The translations under genes were made by a program, and so were the position numbers. DNA of 64,000 nt, taken from the NCBI RefSeq assembly GCF_938028775.1, contig NZ_CALIZG010000007.1, positions 62,001 through 126,000 on the forward strand, written 5' to 3'. Below are positions 61,596 to 64,000 of the stretch, in pieces; position 1 is the first letter of the stretch; the number at the start of each line of letters is the position of its first letter. The stretch is from Mogibacterium diversum_A (GTDB taxonomy: Bacteria > Bacillota > Clostridia > Peptostreptococcales > Anaerovoracaceae). The notes under the pieces are model-generated. The model worked only from the letters and a program-made list of their open reading frames with translations. It searched no databases and was not told where the DNA came from.

Positions 61596-62635
61596 TATTT
61601 GTTCTTCTCCGCTAAAGCTTTTGAATAAGCTTCTTTGTCTTTTAGGAATTTATTATAGTCCTTACTAAAGTTGTGTGTACCATCAAGCTTCTCACTTACA
61701 ACATAATATAAGTAATCGGTGCTCTCAGGATAAAGAGCAGCTTTAATCGACGCCTTTCCAGGTGAACATATAGGTCCTGGTGGTAATCCTTTATTAGTAT
61801 ACGTATTGTATGGTGAATCAATCTTTGTATCAGCAATTGATAGATTCTCTTTAGGTTTTCCTAGTGCATATTGAATGGTTGCGTCAATCTGAAGAGGCAT
61901 ACCAGCTTTGATTCTATTGTATATAACACTTGCAATCTTAGCTCTGTCTCCATCATATTGAGACTCACGTTCTATTAGAGAGGCAATTATTATTATTTCA
62001 TTTTCACTTAGATTTAGCTCTTTTGCACGCTTCCTATATTTCTTATTAAACACCTTATCATACTGATTGAGCATCGTAGTGATAACCTGGGTTTCATCAG
62101 CATCTAAGTCTACCGCATAAGTATCTGGATAGAGATACCCTTCGAGATGATTATCCCCTGACTGAGCACCTTTAAGAAAAGAAAATTTGCTAAAATCTCC
62201 GTGCTTAGCAATTTCAAGGAATTTATCTTTGTTAACAATTCCCTCTTTGTCTAATTTAGTAGCAGTCTGCTCAATAGTATATCCCTCAGGAATTGTAAAG
62301 GTCTTTGTACTTGAAACTCCCTTAACGATAGTCTGTGCTATATCACTAGATCTCATGCTAGGAGATACTGAAAAGCTACCAGCCTTGTATTTACCATCAT
62401 ATCTCCAAATCTTAGACACGAGCTTATACTTAGATACGCTGCTGATTACACCCTTTTTGTAAAGCTCCTTCGCAATATCATTAGTTGATGAACCTTCTTT
62501 TATCTTAACTACTACAAATGTATTATCTGTTCGATCTTTTGGTTTGTTAATTATAAGAAGCGATGCACTTAATGCGATAAGGATGAGCAATAAAGTGATA
62601 AGAATGCCTAATGCTTTCTTTACTGACTTCTTCAT
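61595..62635 (-). CDS. mltG: Endolytic murein transglycosylase MltG
   Basis: A 346-residue membrane-anchored enzyme that cuts nascent glycan strands and sets their length. One helix (about 8-30) is followed by a LysM-like domain and the YceG catalytic domain: EGYLYPDTYAVD, the catalytic Glu in ASLIERESQ (about 217), YNRIKAGMPLQIDATIQYA and LPPGPICSPG. GGAGG precedes the ATG. It works in the same pathway as the class A PBP in this window. Confidence 0.95.
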   Translation of the reverse strand: MKKSVKKALGILITLLLILIALSASLLIINKPKDRTDNTFVVVKIKEGSSTNDIAKELYKKGVISSVSKYKLVSKIWRYDGKYKAGSFSVSPSMRSSDIAQTIVKGVSSTKTFTIPEGYTIEQTATKLDKEGIVNKDKFLEIAKHGDFSKFSFLKGAQSGDNHLEGYLYPDTYAVDLDADETQVITTMLNQYDKVFNKKYRKRAKELNLSENEIIIIASLIERESQYDGDRAKIASVIYNRIKAGMPLQIDATIQYALGKPKENLSIADTKIDSPYNTYTNKGLPPGPICSPGKASIKAALYPESTDYLYYVVSEKLDGTHNFSKDYNKFLKDKEAYSKALAEKNK

Positions 62636-62657
62636 ATTACCTCCAACAACTAGGAAT

Positions 62658-62699
62658 ATTGTTAGCCAATATCAAACTAAATTGAAATTAGCTAACAAT
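62658..62699. repeat. Inverted repeat between efp and mltG
   Basis: ATTGTTAGC (62658-62666) pairs with GCTAACAAT (62691-62699). There is no T-tract on the minus strand, so a role as efp terminator is doubtful. Confidence 0.45.
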
Positions 62700-62744
62700 T
62701 TACATTACACAGTATTTAAATTGATAATTTAAATGAACTTTATA

Positions 62745-63308
62745 CTACTTAGATCTTCCTAAGTACTCTCCACCATTTCTAGTGTCTATCTGAATAACCT
62801 CTCCCTCCTCGATGAAGATTGGAACCTGAATTACAGCGCCTGTCTCAACTGTAGCAGCTTTAGTAACATTAGTCGCTGTATCTCCCTTAACTCCGGGCTC
62901 AGTTTCGATAACCTTGAGGTCAACGAAGTTTGGAGCTTCAACAGCAAAGGCATTTCCCTGATAGAATTTAATAGTAGCGGTATCATTTTCTCTGATGAAC
63001 TTTACAGCGTCTTCAACGAGATCTGCGCTTAGAGGAACCTGGTCGAAAGTCTCCTGATCCATGAAGTAGTATAGCTCGCCATCGTTATAGAGATACTGCA
63101 TAGTCTTTGTCTCGATATGAGCCTTTGGGAACTTATCGTTAGGGTTAAATGCCTCTTCTCTGGTAGCACCAGTAAGAATATTTCTGTACTTAGTCCTAAC
63201 GAAAGCAGCACCCTTTCCAGGCTTTACATGCTGGAAGTCAAGTACTACATGTGGCTCTCCGTTCATCTCGAAAGTTACGCCTTTTCTGAAATCTCCTGCA
63301 CTAATCAT
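62745..63308 (-). CDS. efp: Translation elongation factor P
   Basis: A 187-residue factor that rescues ribosomes stalled at polyproline. It has three beta-barrel domains; Lys32 at the loop tip (VKPGKGAAF) is the site that is modified in many bacteria. No modification genes (epmA, ymfI) are seen nearby. AGAGAG precedes the ATG. An extended -10 promoter lies about 70 bases upstream. Confidence 0.97.
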   Translation of the reverse strand: MISAGDFRKGVTFEMNGEPHVVLDFQHVKPGKGAAFVRTKYRNILTGATREEAFNPNDKFPKAHIETKTMQYLYNDGELYYFMDQETFDQVPLSADLVEDAVKFIRENDTATIKFYQGNAFAVEAPNFVDLKVIETEPGVKGDTATNVTKAATVETGAVIQVPIFIEEGEVIQIDTRNGGEYLGRSK

Positions 63309-63374
63309 ACTTAATCTCTCTTTCTGTGATATTAAAAATTAAAATTATTATCTTTATGCAACGTATATGTATGT

Positions 63375-63383
63375 ATTATATCA
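63375..63383 (-). promoter_or_regulatory. Extended -10 promoter for efp
   Basis: On the minus strand TGA-TATAAT gives the TG-N-TATAAT form; no clear -35 box is seen. Confidence 0.5.
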
Positions 63384-63393
63384 AATATTCACG

Positions 63394-63726
63394 TTAAATA
63401 TTAATCTTTACAACATCTGATAGGATTTCATACACGTCCTTCATCATTATAGCAAATCTCGCCTCTGCTTGCATGTATTCTGCAGCTTTAGGATTAGATG
63501 ACATCATAGCATACATTGACTGCATCTGAGCCATTGCCTCTTGTCCAATCTCTTCACCGCTTAATTGCTTAGCTTGAATCTCGATTTGACGCTTTTGTAT
63601 ATCGCTGATCATCTGATTGAGAGTCGGATCCTGCTCTATCTCCTTGCGAAGCTTATCATAGTCCATGAACTCATTACTTGCCTTAATTGCAGATGCAAGT
63701 TCATGGGCACTTGAATATACATTCAT
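63394..63726 (-). CDS. YlbF/YmcA family regulator
   Basis: A 110-residue helical protein. VYSSAHELASAIKASNEFMDY at the start and MISDIQKRQIEIQAKQ match YlbF/YmcA proteins, which in Bacillus form a complex with YaaT that tunes RNase Y activity, competence and biofilm formation. The ATG at 63726 follows CAGGAGGTG; an in-frame GTG nine bases earlier is part of that binding site. It comes 30 bases after the RNase J gene. Confidence 0.88.
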   Translation of the reverse strand: MNVYSSAHELASAIKASNEFMDYDKLRKEIEQDPTLNQMISDIQKRQIEIQAKQLSGEEIGQEAMAQMQSMYAMMSSNPKAAEYMQAEARFAIMMKDVYEILSDVVKINI

Positions 63727-63756
63727 ATTAAACACCTCCTGAAACCAAAGCGTTCA

Positions 63757-64000
63757 TTAAATATCCATTATCACTGGTAAAATTACTGGACTTCTACGTG
63801 TTTTCTTGTATATGAAGCCCCTCATATCATCTTTGATAATATTTTTTAAAGCGTTAATATCTTCTGAACCCAGATTATTCCATTTATCGATTGACTCGTA
63901 TACAACTTCAGTAGCTTCGTTTATAAGAGGCATATTCTCCTTAACATAGATAAAGCCACGTGTTATAAGCTCAGGTCTAGCAGCTAGTAATCCTGAATTA
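63757..64000 (-). CDS. Ribonuclease J, C-terminal end (partial)
   Basis: The last 80 codons of a gene that enters from beyond the window edge. The visible residues read RPELITRGFIYVKENMPL, then a helical stretch with DKWNNLG, and end IIKDDMRGFIYKKTRRSPVI followed by LPVIMDI. This matches the C-terminal domain of RNase J (RnjA), a 5' exonuclease and endonuclease of mRNA turnover. The metallo-beta-lactamase core is outside the window. The neighbouring YlbF-type gene also acts in RNA decay in Bacillus. Confidence 0.85.
   Translation of the reverse strand, partial: NSGLLAARPELITRGFIYVKENMPLINEATEVVYESIDKWNNLGSEDINALKNIIKDDMRGFIYKKTRRSPVILPVIMDI

Noticed and set aside
1..64000. CRISPR array, insertion sequence, rRNA or tRNA gene
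   Set aside because: Reading both strands of the intergenic regions showed no regularly spaced repeats, transposase frames with terminal repeats, or RNA gene signatures.

Overview
The window is an AT-rich, gene-dense stretch of a bacterial chromosome, almost entirely housekeeping. The gene set points to an anaerobic member of the Firmicutes, class Clostridia. Evidence includes a pyruvate:ferredoxin oxidoreductase, RNase J, IreB, Asp23/Gls24 proteins, YlbF, a TrhP/TrmR tRNA pair, C+ type L28 and L32, and strong AGGAGG ribosome binding sites. The mix of genes resembles the Eubacteriales Family XIII / Mogibacterium-like group, but that placement is inference. No rRNA, tRNA, CRISPR array, prophage or insertion sequence was seen.

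Layout. From 0.17 to 1.05 kb there is one plus-strand alpha/beta hydrolase. From 1.2 to 7.65 kb the minus strand carries a sodium-dependent SNF/NSS transporter, a class A penicillin-binding protein and a membrane-anchored protein that looks like a catalytically dead M20 (PepD-like) peptidase. At 7.65-7.93 kb the strands diverge. From 7.9 to 41.4 kb nearly everything is on the plus strand: rpmB, an Asp23 protein and recG; rsmD, coaD, a coiled-coil protein and tmcAL; rpmF; ftsK, rimO and pgsA; cinA; recA; rplU, rpmA and obg; comEA with an orphan Spo0A-type DNA-binding protein; nifJ; a DUF896 microprotein; alaS, ireB and ruvX; a late purine cluster (PurO-type IMP cyclohydrolase, purB, stand-alone AICAR formyltransferase); then a less conserved region (beta-propeller-like protein, a gene remnant, a DUF4241 protein, a LysR regulator, and DUF2798/EthD-like/DUF1097 genes). 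The two blocks converge at 41.4-41.85 kb in a gap rich in hairpins.

From 64.0 to 41.85 kb all genes lie on the minus strand. In transcription order they are: end of RNase J, ylbF; efp; mltG, trmR, trhP; a CNNM/HlyC protein, an Asp23 protein, nusB, a TsaD paralogue, xseA, xseB, ispA, dxs, tlyA; mutS, mutL, miaA, a tyrosine recombinase, a methionine-gamma-lyase-like enzyme, a TVP38 membrane protein, ybaK; and finally a LysM protein that looks like the SOS division inhibitor YneA.

Links between genes. recA and the yneA-like gene both carry LexA-type operators (GAAC-N4-GTTC), which suggests a Bacillus-like SOS regulon. L27 lacks the usual Firmicutes N-terminal propeptide and the Prp protease gene that normally sits between L21 and L27 is absent; the two losses fit each other. 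Purine synthesis ends with separate cyclohydrolase and formyltransferase proteins in place of fused PurH. TrhP and TrmR together make mo5U34 in tRNA. I found no convincing wholly new system; the best leads are the pseudo-peptidase, the receiver-less Spo0A-like protein next to comEA, and the hairpin-rich gap at 41.5-41.85 kb.
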